Below are positions 35,030 through 43,947 of a stretch of 64,000 nucleotides of DNA, in pieces (the stretch's first letter is position 1; the number at the start of each line of letters is the position of its first letter). The DNA lies in NCBI RefSeq assembly GCF_001270495.1, contig NZ_LGUR01000219.1, forward strand, positions 161,088-225,087, given 5' to 3'. The stretch comes from Streptomyces viridochromogenes. Its GTDB lineage: Bacteria; Actinomycetota; Actinomycetes; Streptomycetales; Streptomycetaceae. The notes beneath the pieces were generated by a model. It was not told where the DNA came from. It saw only the letters and a program-made list of their open reading frames with translations, and did not search any database. The translations under genes were made by a program, and so were the position numbers.

Positions 35030-35335
35030 GGCCGGCTTGAGGTAGTCGCGGATGATGCCTCAGTCCGCTCGTACGACGACCGGGTGATGGTGCGTGGCAG
35101 CGTCCGCTTCTTTGTCGACCACACGCCCGGCATGACCGCCGCGGGTGAGGCCGCGGAGGGAGCAGAGGCCGTGGAACTCGCCCGCCATGAACGGCCGGAC
35201 GTCGTGCCGATGGACGATCGCATGCCGAAACCGGACGGCAACGAGGCGACCCGCCGTCCGCGTCCTCATCCTCACCACCTTCGACTTGGACGAGTACGCC
35301 TACGCCGCCCTGTGCGCGGGAACCGTTCGCTGCCC
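35030..35335 (+). pseudogene. NarL-type response regulator, receiver remnant with frameshift
   Basis: The plus strand reads VRGSVRFFVDHTPGM, AAEGAEAVELARHERPDVV and DRMPKPDGNEATR in one frame, then VRVLILTTFDLDEYAYAAL in another from about 35255. Together these reconstruct a receiver domain (DGAEAV.LA...PDVVLMD.RMP..DG). The phospho-acceptor Asp is present as MDDRMP. A frameshift and the absence of the LuxR output domain make it a pseudogene. Confidence 0.8.
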
Positions 35336-35570
35336 TTGATCCCGCACCACTCCTGGCCCCTTGCGCGTGTGCGGCTTGTGGTGGGCCGCGTCGTTCCCGT
35401 CGCCCGAGCTGTCGTAGGCCACTCGCTGACGGTTGCGGTAGCGGTAGCGGTAGCGGGACCAGGGGGAGACCGTGCGGTGCGAGTTCACCTTTCACCGACT
35501 TGCCGTTGAGGCTGTTGAGGTCCGTCTATCCTGTGGCCCGAATCGCCGGGCGGGGGAAGGATTCGGGCAC

Positions 35571-37802
35571 GTGCCGCTGAGTGAGGATGACCCGCGGTCA
35601 GTCGGTGAATACGTGCTGGTCGACCGGCTCGGGTCCGGCGGTATGGGTGTCGTGTATCTGGGCCGGTCGCGTTCCGGGCGTGACGTCGCCGTCAAGGTGG
35701 TGCACGGACAGTACGCCCATGACGAGGTCTTCCGCACTCGCTTCCGGCAGGAGATCGATGCGGTCCGCAAGGTGAGCGGGGTGTTCACCGCGCCAGTTGT
35801 GGACGCGGACCCGGCGGCCGTACGGCCGTGGATGGCCACCCAGTATGTGCCGGGCCCGTCCCTGGCCGACCGCGTCCGCAAGGACGGACCGCTGGGCGCT
35901 GCCGAACTGCGGCGGCTGGCGCTGGGGCTTGTGGAGGCGTTGCGAGACATTCACCGGGCCGGGGTCGTCCACCGGGACCTGAAGCCGGCGAACGTCCTGA
36001 TCGCCCAGGACGGTCCTCGAGTCATCGACTTCGGGATCTCGCGTACGGCGGAGAACCTGACGCTGACCCAGACCGGGCACATGATCGGCACCCCGCCGTT
36101 CATGTCCCCGGAGCAACTCAGGGACTCCCGGTCGGTGGTACCGGCCTCGGACGTCTTCTCGCTGGGGGCATTGCTGGTGTACGCGGCGACGGGGAGGGGG
36201 CCGTTCGACGCTGAGAGCCCGTACATGGCGGCGTACCGGGTGATGAATGAGGAGCCCGACCTGGCGGGGGTGGCAGAGCCGCTGCGGGGGATCGTTGCGC
36301 GCTGCCTGGCGAAGGAGCAGGGAGAACGGCCGGAACTCGGCGAACTGGCAAGGGAGTTCCAGGCGCTGTCTGCGGGGGAGTCGGTAGTCGCATCGCGCGC
36401 CACCGGACCTGCCGCGTCGGAGATGCCGCACGCGAGCGGCGGCGGGCGCTTGCGCTCACGCGTGAGCCTGGCTGTCACCATCGGGGCTGTCGCCTTGGGC
36501 GCCCTCGGACTCACGGCGTATCTCGTGCTTGGCGAGCGGGACGCGGACTGGGCGAAGAACGGAACCGGTGCGGGACACCTGAAGCCCGCGTCGCCGTCCG
36601 CCAGCCCTCGCTGGGGGCCGCCGCCCAGCGGCTGGCGGCCCTGGCTGACGACGGTGAACGCGCCCGCCGCGGTCGGCCCCGACCAGACGGTCACGACCGT
36701 GGACGGTGGGGAAGAAACGTACTGCGTGCTGAGCGACGGCGCCGTCTACTGCGGGGGAACGGGTGTGCTCCCGATGCGCGTCGACGCGGCGACCGGCGCG
36801 CTTGCATGGCGCGCCACCTCCACGCGAACGGTCGCTAGGTACGCGCTGTACCGGACGAAGGTTCTCGGGGTACGGGACGGCTTGGTGCTCGTGGTGGAGA
36901 CGCTCGGTGGGGAGAGCGGGGACGAGAAGCACACCCTCCTGGCACTGGATCCCGACAGTGGCGGACGCCGCTGGAGCCAACCTCTGGGCGCCGGCTACGG
37001 CGGGGGCATCCTCTCCGGCGACCTGGTCCTGACCGCGAGTACGGACGGGCGCGTGGTGACGGCCCGGTCGGCGCGCAGCGGTGCAGTGCGGTGGACAAGG
37101 CCCCTGCCCGAAAGGAACGTGTGCCGCTTCACGGACAGCGACCGGGGCGTGTACCTGCTCTGTCAGGAGCTGGAGGACCTCAGTGGCAGAGTATCCGTCC
37201 TGACCCTTGATCTGACCGACGGCAGTGCGCACCGCTCGGAGACTCAGTTCGACAGTGCCTGGGACGGAGTGGACGGAACGTACGACGGCAGGCTGGTCTT
37301 CGTGCAAAGACACGGAGACGGGACCGGCAGCGACTTCGAGGACCAGATCTACACCCGTGTCGTACTGGTCGACCCCGAAACCGGCTCCCGTAGTGCGACG
37401 AACATCGCGGAGGAAGTGCGCGGATGGCCGACGCTGCTGGACGGTCGGCTCTACTTCGTGCGCTCCAACGGCGAGGTGACGGCCGTGTCATTGCAGACCG
37501 GCATGCAGCTATGGCGGACTCAGACGACCTTGGAAAACGCGGGGAGGCCGGTGCTCGACAAGGGTGGCCACACGGTCTACCTGGCCAGCACGAGCGGCCG
37601 AGTCGTAGCAATCGACGAACGCACGGGCGACAACTTGTGGGAGTCCGCGAGCCGCACCGACCCGTCAACGGCGGGCGACCCCTTCCCCCAAGTCCTTCTC
37701 AACCAAGGCGCGTTGATCGTCGTGACCCTGGATGGCACGCTCTTCACCCTCGACCCGAGCCATCCGGACCGGACGTCGGCCACCGCGGCATCGGAATCCT
37801 GA
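35571..37802 (+). CDS. membrane Ser/Thr protein kinase with external PQQ-type beta-propeller
   Basis: 743 aa from the GTG at 35571. Kinase domain about 12-275: glycine loop LGSGGMGVVYLG, Lys42, HRDLKPAN (134-141), DFG at 153, and GTPPFMSPEQ. One transmembrane helix near 305-325 (LAVTIGAVALGALGLTAYLV). The external part (about 375-740) has repeated strands LLALDPDSGGRRW, VVTARSARSGAVRWTRPL, VTAVSLQTGMQLWRTQT and VVAIDERTGDNLWE, the WD/PQQ-like propeller motif. It should sense something outside and phosphorylate cytosolic targets. Preceded by short GGTAGC repeats (about 35433-35456) and followed by a strong terminator, so it is a monocistronic gene and looks intact despite the decayed surroundings. 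Confidence 0.9.
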   Translation: MPLSEDDPRSVGEYVLVDRLGSGGMGVVYLGRSRSGRDVAVKVVHGQYAHDEVFRTRFRQEIDAVRKVSGVFTAPVVDADPAAVRPWMATQYVPGPSLADRVRKDGPLGAAELRRLALGLVEALRDIHRAGVVHRDLKPANVLIAQDGPRVIDFGISRTAENLTLTQTGHMIGTPPFMSPEQLRDSRSVVPASDVFSLGALLVYAATGRGPFDAESPYMAAYRVMNEEPDLAGVAEPLRGIVARCLAKEQGERPELGELAREFQALSAGESVVASRATGPAASEMPHASGGGRLRSRVSLAVTIGAVALGALGLTAYLVLGERDADWAKNGTGAGHLKPASPSASPRWGPPPSGWRPWLTTVNAPAAVGPDQTVTTVDGGEETYCVLSDGAVYCGGTGVLPMRVDAATGALAWRATSTRTVARYALYRTKVLGVRDGLVLVVETLGGESGDEKHTLLALDPDSGGRRWSQPLGAGYGGGILSGDLVLTASTDGRVVTARSARSGAVRWTRPLPERNVCRFTDSDRGVYLLCQELEDLSGRVSVLTLDLTDGSAHRSETQFDSAWDGVDGTYDGRLVFVQRHGDGTGSDFEDQIYTRVVLVDPETGSRSATNIAEEVRGWPTLLDGRLYFVRSNGEVTAVSLQTGMQLWRTQTTLENAGRPVLDKGGHTVYLASTSGRVVAIDERTGDNLWESASRTDPSTAGDPFPQVLLNQGALIVVTLDGTLFTLDPSHPDRTSATAASES

Positions 37803-37818
37803 CGCAGACGGGCACAGA

Positions 37819-37850
37819 GGCGAGGGCGCACCTGATGGTGCGCCCTCGCC
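37819..37850 (+). terminator. strong terminator after kinase gene
   Basis: GGCGAGGGCGCACC-TGAT-GGTGCGCCCTCGCC: perfect 14-bp stem with tetraloop, 17 bp past the stop. The following stretch to 38084 shows no convincing coding sequence. Confidence 0.88.
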
Positions 37851-38084
37851 AAGGAGTCCTGGACGGACTCATCGAGGGCTCGGCGGCCTGACAGTCCAGC
37901 CAGCGGGATGCCTCCCGATTGGCGGGCCGCACTCCTCCTTGGCGTCAGCGCGACTGCTGACAGCAGGCCGAATGCCCCGAGACACACATCGAAACTGATC
38001 CGCGCCGGGGAGCCATCGCCGAATGGGCCGCGCCATCGTCTCATCGCGGAGAAACGGCCCGTTCGGCCTTCTCCTGAATCGGGC

Positions 38085-38677
38085 GGCCTCCAGTCCAACC
38101 GGCACCGCGCCGATCCTGCCGTCGTAACCGCAAAAGGCGCACCGGTACTCGTAGGCGGTCAGCACCAGTTCCCGCATGCGCCGGTCCCGCTGCCTGCGTG
38201 CCGTCGAGAGCTGCTCGGTCTCCGCCGGCTCCAGATCCAGGCCGACGGCTTCGCACAATTCGGCATGGAGTGAGGGTGGGAAGTGCAGGTCGAGCAGTAA
38301 CCGGGCGAGCCTGCCGAGCAGTTGCGGCTCGCGTCGCAGAGCTGCTCTCAGGTCCGGCGTGAGCTGTCCGGTGGCGCCCGTCTCTCTGAGATCCCGTACC
38401 CCACTTCCAGGGCTGCCGGGACCGCGATCGGTGCGCACTTCCCATACGCCGTCGCTGACCAGGTGGTGGAAGGGGTAGGCGGGCGTCGTCTTGTTCGGCG
38501 GGCCGTACTCGGTCAGCAGCCGCTGCAGATCCAGCTCGACCGCGCTGTAACGCAGGCCGCCCTCCGTATCTTCCTGGAACCGGCCGAGGGCGTACAGGAA
38601 CAGCAGTGGCTTGTGCGGAGCGCGGGTTCCGCTCCGGGTCCACTGCCTCAGCTTCGCGGTCGCTCCAGCCAGTCCAT
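38085..38677 (-). pseudogene. phosphorothioate-dependent HNH restriction endonuclease, broken at both ends
   Basis: The minus strand encodes a sulfur-binding (SBD) domain as in ScoMcrA-type enzymes: TRAPHKPLLFLYALGRFQ, YPFHHLVSDGVWEVRTDRGP, LLLDLHFPPSLHAELCEAVG. It runs into the start of an HNH domain (YEYRCAFCGYDGRIGAV, then GLEAA) and then diverges at about 38085, before the catalytic His and the C-terminal Cys pair. At the other end, the natural start ATGGACTGGCTGGAGCG at 38677 is out of frame by one base. So DNA-sulfur binding might survive, but cleavage cannot. The frame stays open to 37869 as unrelated sequence. Confidence 0.82.
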
Positions 38678-38721
38678 GGCCGCCGAGCGTAGACGGCCGT
38701 CCCGGGACCGGTGACGGCTGG

Positions 38722-39015
38722 TCACACCAGCTCGGAAGAACGGGCGTGGCAGCCAGAGCCACCGGGCCGGGCGTTCGCAGCGTGTCGTGTACGGCGCAGT
38801 GCGCGTCGCCGTAGGAGTGCGACTCCGAGGGCTACCAGGACGACGACGGCTGTGGCAGGGCCGCCCAGAGTGAGGATCCGCTGAAGCGACGTCGCGGCGG
38901 CGTAGCCGACGCCAACTTCGGCTGTGGCCCACAGACAGGCGGCAGTGACGCTGTAGGGGGCGATGCGGTGGTAGGGCAGGCGGGTGGCGCCCGCGAAGTG
39001 GCCTGGACTGGAGCT
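38722..39015 (-). pseudogene. DedA-family C-terminal fragment
   Basis: The minus frame reads FAGATRLPYHRIAPYSVTAA, LWATAEVGVGYAAATS, then a membrane helix ATAVVVLVALGVALL and a basic tail, matching the last two helices of DedA/VTT proteins (G..R.PYRRF...N..GA..WA....LGY). The sequence stops matching exactly where a copy of the integrase-end hairpin begins (39022), so the gene was cut there. Confidence 0.75.
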
Positions 39016-39021
39016 GCTCAC

Positions 39022-39050
39022 ACAAACGGCCCCGGACGAGGAGTCCGATG
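39022..39050 (+). repeat. third copy of the integrase-end hairpin
   Basis: ACAAACGGCCCCGGACGAGG followed by AGTCCGA matches the first part of the blocks at 33157 and 43852. It directly abuts the truncated DedA fragment; no integrase or tRNA sequence accompanies it. Confidence 0.65.
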
Positions 39051-39167
39051 ACGGTCAGCCTTCCAGGGCGCCGGGCGCCAGCACGGTGGCCCGGCATGTG
39101 AAGCCGCGCGCGCAGTGGGAACGTCCCGCCGAACGCAGCCACCGGGCCCGTCCGACCGACTCCTTGT

Positions 39168-39824
39168 TCAGGCGATGGCGTAGTGGGCGAGAGCTGGTTC
39201 CAGCATGTCGAAGGCGTCGGCCGCCTCCGTGGCGATGGTTTCGGCGATCTCGTCGTTGGAGTGTTCGGCCAGGGTGAGGTCCTGGATGCGCTGGAACAGG
39301 ATGCGGTGGACGGCGCCGAGCAGTCCGGCGGCCGTCTGGACGGAGATGTCGTTCGGCGGTGCGCCGACGGCTGCGGCGAGAGCGTGGGCCAGGGCACGTT
39401 CGCGCTGGTCATGCAGGCCACGCAGGCAGGTTGAGAGGGCGGGACTGTCGGCGATCATGCGGGCGAAGGCGGGGCCTGAGAACCCGGAGACCGGATCCGC
39501 GGCCGCGGCGGCGTCGGCGAAGGCGCGGCGCAGCGCGGCCAGGGCGGACTCGCCGGGCCGTCGAGCGGTCACTGTGTGTGCCAGGGCCGCGATGAACGCG
39601 TCCTGGTGGTCCAGGGCCAGATCCTCCTTGCGTGGGAAGTAGTTGGTCACCGTCTTCTTGGCGACCCGTGCGGCGGCGGCGATCTCGGCGATGGTGGTCC
39701 GCTCGAAGCCCTGGGCGAGGAACAGGCGGGTGGCGTGGTCGGAGATGAGCTGACGGGTCTCCTGCTTCTTGGTTTCCCGCAGGCCGGTGGGGGGCGCGGG
39801 CGATGTGGTGTCGTCGGTAGCCAT
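39168..39824 (-). CDS. TetR-family regulator of the streptogramin-resistance cassette
   Basis: 218 aa, start at 39824. The helix-turn-helix is at about 20-65 (TRQLISDHATRLFLAQGFER then TTIAEIAAAARVAKKTVTNYFPRKEDL). It is divergent from the small-ORF/VOC/Vat/Vgb genes across a promoter with an embedded palindrome, so it most likely represses them and releases on binding a streptogramin or related ligand. Ligand identity is inference from context. Confidence 0.9.
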   Translation of the reverse strand: MATDDTTSPAPPTGLRETKKQETRQLISDHATRLFLAQGFERTTIAEIAAAARVAKKTVTNYFPRKEDLALDHQDAFIAALAHTVTARRPGESALAALRRAFADAAAAADPVSGFSGPAFARMIADSPALSTCLRGLHDQRERALAHALAAAVGAPPNDISVQTAAGLLGAVHRILFQRIQDLTLAEHSNDEIAETIATEAADAFDMLEPALAHYAIA

Positions 39825-39855
39825 GAGGCAATCTTACCCCGGTAGCATTTTTATG

Positions 39856-39902
39856 TTGACACCCTCGCGCGTCTCGGGCTAATTTTACTCTCGTCGTAAA
39901 TT
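39856..39902 (+). promoter_or_regulatory. consensus promoter with overlapping operator
   Basis: TTGACA (39856-39861), 18 bp, TAATTT (39880-39885), then the small ORF at 39931. An imperfect inverted repeat AATTTTAC-TCTCGTC-GTAAATT (39881-39902) covers the -10 and start point, the expected place for TetR-type repression. Confidence 0.75.
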
Positions 39903-39930
39903 TGCGGCGGTGGATCGAAGAGGAGATTCC

Positions 39931-40140
39931 ATGCCCGTACTCAGCTGTGCGTCCCTCGCCCTCACCGCCGACCTCGGTGAGGTCCTCGCCGGGCGTACCG
40001 GCAGCGGCCCCGTGCTGACCCCCGCGGCGGTCCCCGCGCCGCGTCGCCCCGACAGGCAGCAACTCGCCCGGACGGCCGCGGCCCGCGCTCGGCGTATCAC
40101 CCCATCCGTTCGCAGCCTGCCGCGACGCGGCGGCTACTGA
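39931..40140 (+). CDS. small protein of resistance cassette, unknown
   Basis: 69 aa, ATG at 39931 with GAGGAG upstream. Pro/Arg/Ala-rich (GPVLTPAAVPAPRRPDR, RRITPSVRSLPRRGGY), no domain or membrane helix. Placed first behind the promoter, so it could be a regulatory leader or a small functional protein. Confidence 0.5.
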   Translation: MPVLSCASLALTADLGEVLAGRTGSGPVLTPAAVPAPRRPDRQQLARTAAARARRITPSVRSLPRRGGY

Positions 40141-40233
40141 CCCGCACCCCCCACCGACGATCACGTCCGACCGCCTCGCCCACCAGCGGCCACAGGCGAC
40201 AGGCTCCGCGAAAAATCCATGAGGAGAACCGTC

Positions 40234-40626
40234 TTGCAGATCACCGCGTCCACCGTCTCGCTCACCGTCGACGATGTCGCCGCGTCCCAGCGGTTCTTCA
40301 CCAGCCACCTCGGCTATGTCGAGCAGGCCGCCGCCGATGGGTTTGCCTCCCTGACGCGTGACGATGCCGCGGTGGACATAGTCCTGCTCGCACGTGGCAC
40401 CGAAGTGCTGCCGGCCGACCAGCGCGACCAGCACGCCTCCGGCCTGATCGTCGCCTTCACCACCACCGGCATCGAGGACGAGGAGAAGCGGCTGCGCGCC
40501 GAGGGTGTCGACATCACCATGCCGCTGCGTGAAGAGCCTTGGGGCGAGCGGCTGTTCCAGATCAAGGACCCGAACGGAGTTGTCATCCAGTTCGTCGAGT
40601 GGGTCACCCCTTCCGACCCTGCCTGA
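40234..40626 (+). CDS. VOC-family (glyoxalase/bleomycin-resistance fold) protein
   Basis: 130 aa from the TTG at 40234, chosen because GAGGAG lies 7 bases before it while the ATG at 40219 precedes that site. VOC pattern: [34 protein letters not shown], and the C-terminal [14 protein letters not shown] with the metal-ligand-type Glu. Could bind or inactivate a small molecule; here it travels with streptogramin resistance genes. Exact substrate unknown. Confidence 0.85.
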   Translation: MQITASTVSLTVDDVAASQRFFTSHLGYVEQAAADGFASLTRDDAAVDIVLLARGTEVLPADQRDQHASGLIVAFTTTGIEDEEKRLRAEGVDITMPLREEPWGERLFQIKDPNGVVIQFVEWVTPSDPA

Positions 40627-40709
40627 CCGCTCCGCGCCGACCGCTCCGCGCGAAGCCGCGGACGACCCCATCCCGAAGGCCACGGGCCACAGATCCGAAG
40701 GACCGTACG

Positions 40710-41366
40710 TTGTCGCCTGACCCCACCACCGTTCACCCACTGCCGGCGCATGACCGGGTGGTGTTCCTCAAACCACTCGTCACTTCGCCGAAGATCGTCG
40801 TGGGCGAGTACACCTACTACGACGACCCGGCCGGCGCGACGGGGTTCGAGCACCTCAACGTCCTGTACGCGTACGGCCCCGAGCGTCTGGTCATCGGCAG
40901 GTACTGCGCGATCGCCACGGGAACCAGGTTCCTGATGGCGGGTGCGGAGCATCCGACGATGGGGGTGTCCACGTTCCCGTTCACCATGTTCGGCGGCCGC
41001 TGGGCCGAGGAGACCCTGGATATCGTCACGTCCATGCCCAGCCGCGGTGACACGGTGATCGGCAATGATGTCTGGTTCGGTCATCAGGTGACCGTCATGC
41101 CCGGCGTACGCATCGGCGACGGCGCGATCATCGCGGCCGGCGCCGTGGTCACCGCCGACGTTCCGCCCTACACGATCGTCGGCGGCAACCCGGCCAGACC
41201 GATCCGGCAACGGTTCAGCGACGCCGACGTCGAGCAACTGCTGCGTGCCGCCTGGTGGGACTGGCCCGCCGGCCTCGTCACCGAACACGCCCGCACCATC
41301 ATGTCCGGAACCCCGGACGACATCGCCCGCATCGCCACCGAGCACGGATTGGGGAAATCTCTGTGA
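40710..41366 (+). CDS. Vat-like streptogramin A O-acetyltransferase
   Basis: 218 aa from the TTG at 40710 (GAAGGA upstream), close to the usual Vat length. It is a CatB/Vat xenobiotic acetyltransferase with left-handed beta helix: [18 protein letters not shown] leading to AEHPT with His81 as catalytic base, then [20 protein letters not shown] and [14 protein letters not shown]. Acetyl-CoA-dependent acetylation of the group A streptogramin hydroxyl abolishes ribosome binding. The Vgb gene overlaps its stop by 4 bp (GTGA). The family also contains chloramphenicol acetyltransferases, but the vgb partner favours streptogramin. Confidence 0.85.
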   Translation: MSPDPTTVHPLPAHDRVVFLKPLVTSPKIVVGEYTYYDDPAGATGFEHLNVLYAYGPERLVIGRYCAIATGTRFLMAGAEHPTMGVSTFPFTMFGGRWAEETLDIVTSMPSRGDTVIGNDVWFGHQVTVMPGVRIGDGAIIAAGAVVTADVPPYTIVGGNPARPIRQRFSDADVEQLLRAAWWDWPAGLVTEHARTIMSGTPDDIARIATEHGLGKSL

Positions 41367-42271
41367 CCCAGGTATCCATCGAAGAGCACGCGGTGGCCGA
41401 CAGCGCGGCCGGACCCTACGCCCTCACGACGGGACCGGACGGCGCGCTGTGGTTCACCCTCGTCCACAGTGGCCGGATCGGCCGGCTCGTCCCCGGCGAG
41501 GAGCCGACGAGCCACCGGCTCGACCCCACCTGCGGGCCGACCGTCATCACATCCGGCCCCGACGGTGCGCTGTGGTTCACCGAGTACCGGGCGGACCGGA
41601 TCGGGCGGATCACCACCGACGGCGTCATCGACGAGTTCGGCGTGCCCACCGCCGGCTGCGGGCCGTTCGGTATCGCGGCGGGCCCCGACGGTGCGCTGTG
41701 GTTCACCGAGACCGCCGCGGACCGTATCGGCCGCATCACCGCCGACGGCCGCGTCACCGAGTTCCCGCTCCCCGTCACGGGCGCGTTCCCCTCGGCGATC
41801 ACCGCCGGTGACGATGACGGGATGTGGTTCACCCTCAACCAGGCGAACGCCCTCGGCCGGATCGGCATGGACGGTGCGGTCACCATCCATCCCCTGCCGA
41901 CGGAGGCGGCAGCGCCGGTGGGGATCGCCGCAGGCCGCGACGGCGCGCTGTGGTTCGTCGAGATCGCCGCCGGTCAGATCGGACGGATCACTTCCGACGG
42001 GCAGATCACCGAGTTCCCGCTCCCCGACCGCACCGCGCGACCGCACGCCGTCACCGTCGACAGTGACGGCACCGCATGGTTCACCGAATGGGGAGGCAAC
42101 CGCGTCGGCGCGATCACCTCCGACGGCTCCCTCAGCGTCCACGACCTGCCCACCCCCCACTCCGAACCGCACGGCATCGCAACCGGTCCCGACGGCGCCG
42201 TGTGGACCGCACTGGAGATCGGTGCGCTCGCCCGCATCGCTCCCATCGCCCCAGCGGACAGCGCCACCTGA
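41363..42271 (+). CDS. vgb: virginiamycin B lyase (streptogramin B lyase)
   Basis: 302 aa, GTG at 41363 overlapping the Vat stop. Seven repeats with the motif [10 protein letters not shown]...RIGRIT build a seven-bladed propeller. Active-site residues expected for Vgb are present: His228 (RPHAV), His270 (EPHGI) and Glu285 (WTALE). The enzyme linearises the group B streptogramin ring by elimination at the ester bond. With the coupled Vat gene this gives resistance to both components of a streptogramin pair. Confidence 0.92.
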   Translation: MTQVSIEEHAVADSAAGPYALTTGPDGALWFTLVHSGRIGRLVPGEEPTSHRLDPTCGPTVITSGPDGALWFTEYRADRIGRITTDGVIDEFGVPTAGCGPFGIAAGPDGALWFTETAADRIGRITADGRVTEFPLPVTGAFPSAITAGDDDGMWFTLNQANALGRIGMDGAVTIHPLPTEAAAPVGIAAGRDGALWFVEIAAGQIGRITSDGQITEFPLPDRTARPHAVTVDSDGTAWFTEWGGNRVGAITSDGSLSVHDLPTPHSEPHGIATGPDGAVWTALEIGALARIAPIAPADSAT

Positions 42272-42339
42272 CCAGGCTGCTGTCCCCCCTCACACGACAT
42301 CAGCAGAGGCCGCCCGTAAGGCGGCCGGAGAGGAACCCC

Positions 42340-42687
42340 GTGAAATACGCACTCGTGATCTTCGAAACGGACGAGTCACGCCGCCGGATCCAGGCCGACC
42401 GGGCTGCTTACCGCAAGGAATACGAAGCCTGGATCGGCAGCATCGCCGCGGCCGGGAAACTGGTCGGCGGCGAGGCTCTGGAGACCGAGAACATCGCTCC
42501 CGCGACGGTGCGCAGAACGGCCGACGGAACATCAGCGGTGACCGACGGGCCCGCGCACGCCGGCGAGGAGACCCTCGGCGGCTGGTTCATCATCGACGTG
42601 GCCGACCGCAAGGAAGCCGTCGAACTGGCCAAGAGCCTCCCCACCCCGGAGACCGTCGAGATCCGCCCGATCCTCGAATCCGCCTGA
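42340..42687 (+). CDS. YCII-related protein
   Basis: 115 aa, GTG at 42340 with GGAGAGGA upstream. YCII/DGPF family: YALVIFETDESRRR, the VTDGPAHAGEETLGGWFII centre with the DGP motif, and KSLPTPETVEIRPI. A small ferredoxin-like fold often linked to sigma-factor or catabolic operons. Last gene of the resistance cassette, 68 bp after vgb; its role there is unknown. Confidence 0.88.
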   Translation: MKYALVIFETDESRRRIQADRAAYRKEYEAWIGSIAAAGKLVGGEALETENIAPATVRRTADGTSAVTDGPAHAGEETLGGWFIIDVADRKEAVELAKSLPTPETVEIRPILESA

Positions 42688-42828
42688 ACCGGGCAGGGGA
42701 CCGGCCCGGTGACCTCAAGGCGAGAGCCCAGGTCGAGCTTCACCTCGTTGTACGGGCGCACGTGGCCCCAGCGATCTGCTGCGACTTCCAGAACGGCGGG
42801 ACTGCTGCATGAACGGGTGACAGCGGGG

Positions 42829-43217
42829 TTATGCAGCGAAGGCTGCGGGTGGGGTCATGATGGTTCTTCTGCAGAGTGCGAAGAAGCTCTCCATTGCGGC
42901 GTTGTCGCCGGCGGCCCCGACCCGGCCCATCGAGCCGACCAGGCCGTGCCGAGTGAGTACGGCAGCAACCTTCCGTGATCGGAACTGCGAGCCGCGGTCC
43001 GAATGCACCACGCATCCGGCCACCTGGCCGCGGCGGGCGACAGCGGACTCCAGGGCTCTCACCGCGAGGCGGGACTGCATCCGGGCGTCGATGGAATAGC
43101 CCACGATGCGGCCGGAGTACACGTCCTTGATGGCACACAGATACAGCTTGCCTTCGCCGGTGGGGTGCTCGGTGATGTCCGTGAGCCACAGCCGGTTCGG
43201 TCCGTCGGCGGTGAAGT
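42829..43217 (-). mobile_element. IS3-family transposase fragment (C-terminal integrase core)
   Basis: Minus-strand frame from about 43217 to the TAA at 42829: [19 protein letters not shown], then [26 protein letters not shown] and [13 protein letters not shown]. All three DDE residues are present (DITEH, HSDRG, MESFF), but the N-terminal half and OrfA are missing. It is joined abruptly to the integrase remnant at about 43218, so it is inactive. Confidence 0.85.
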
Positions 43218-43890
43218 TCCGCCGACCCGGTCATCGTGGACCGGCGGGCCGGCACCGTCGCCAAGCAACTCGTCGTGGACGGCTGGGAGGTGTACGAGGA
43301 CGACCCCAAGACCGATGCCGGCGCGCGGACCATCGCGCTCGACTCCGAACGGTCCAGGCCCTCAAGCGGCACCGAGCCCAGCAGGACAAGGACCGCAAGG
43401 AGTGGGAGAGCGCCTGGGGTGGAGACCGGCCGCGTATTCACCCAGGAGAACGGCGAGATGCTCCACCCTGCCAACGTCACACGGCGGTTCATCGAGCTCT
43501 ACGAGGAGATCGGCCTCCCGCGGGTCCAGCTCCACGACCTGCGCCACGGTGCGGCGACCCTCGCCCACGCGGCCGGGGCCGACCTGAAGGACATCCAGGA
43601 GATGCTCGGCCGCTCCTCGATCACCATCACGGCCGACACGTACACGAGCCTGCTCCCCGAAACGGACCTGGCGATCGCCGAGGCGCAGCCCGGCTCGTAC
43701 CGCGCGCCCGCGCCACCTCCGAGAACACCACCCCCGAAGCGGAGCCCGAGCCGGACGAGGCCGATGAGGCGCAGGCGGAGTCCGTGCCGGATGGTGCTGA
43801 TCCGTCGGGAGAAGTATCGGGGCCTGGCGCCCATCCGCTCACGCACCGCTCACGCAAACGGCCCCGGACCAGGAGTCCGAGGCCGAATAG
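43218..43890 (+). pseudogene. tyrosine integrase remnant (second copy), 5' truncated with two frameshifts
   Basis: In-frame pieces read VAKQLVVDGWEVYEDDPKTD, then (other frame) VQALKRHRAQQDKDRKEWES, then back to GRVFTQENGEMLHPANVTRR, PRVQLHDLRHGAATLAHAAG and ITITADTYTSLLPE. The two frameshifts (about 43350 and 43420) cancel. HDLRHG and the nucleophile region DTYTS are kept, but the conserved LGHSS is LGRSS. The N-terminus is cut by the IS3 fragment. It lies 48 bp from the tRNA-Arg gene, the usual position for an integrase beside attL/attR. Confidence 0.85.
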
Positions 43891-43947
43891 AACGCCTCCC
43901 TGGGAGAGAAACCCCAGGTCAGCAGCTTAACGCGTTGTGCCCCCGGC
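43852..43947 (+). repeat. att-like repeat block, copy 2, reaching into tRNA-Arg
   Basis: Counterpart of 33157-33251: hairpin CGGCCCCGGAC/TCCGAGGCCG, AACGCCTCCCTGGG, then TGCCCCCGGC, which here is the true 3' end of the tRNA gene. The hairpin also serves as a terminator for the integrase. Confidence 0.8.

Noticed and set aside
37869..38084. C-terminal extension of the HNH endonuclease frame
   Set aside because: The frame stays open, but the sequence bears no relation to HNH domains and lacks the expected Cys/His pattern, so it is read-through after a break and not a new domain.
39931..40140. Ribosomal-stalling leader peptide for the resistance cassette
   Set aside because: Position would suit, but at 69 codons it is long, and I saw no alternative hairpins pairing with the VOC ribosome site. 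Kept as a small CDS only.
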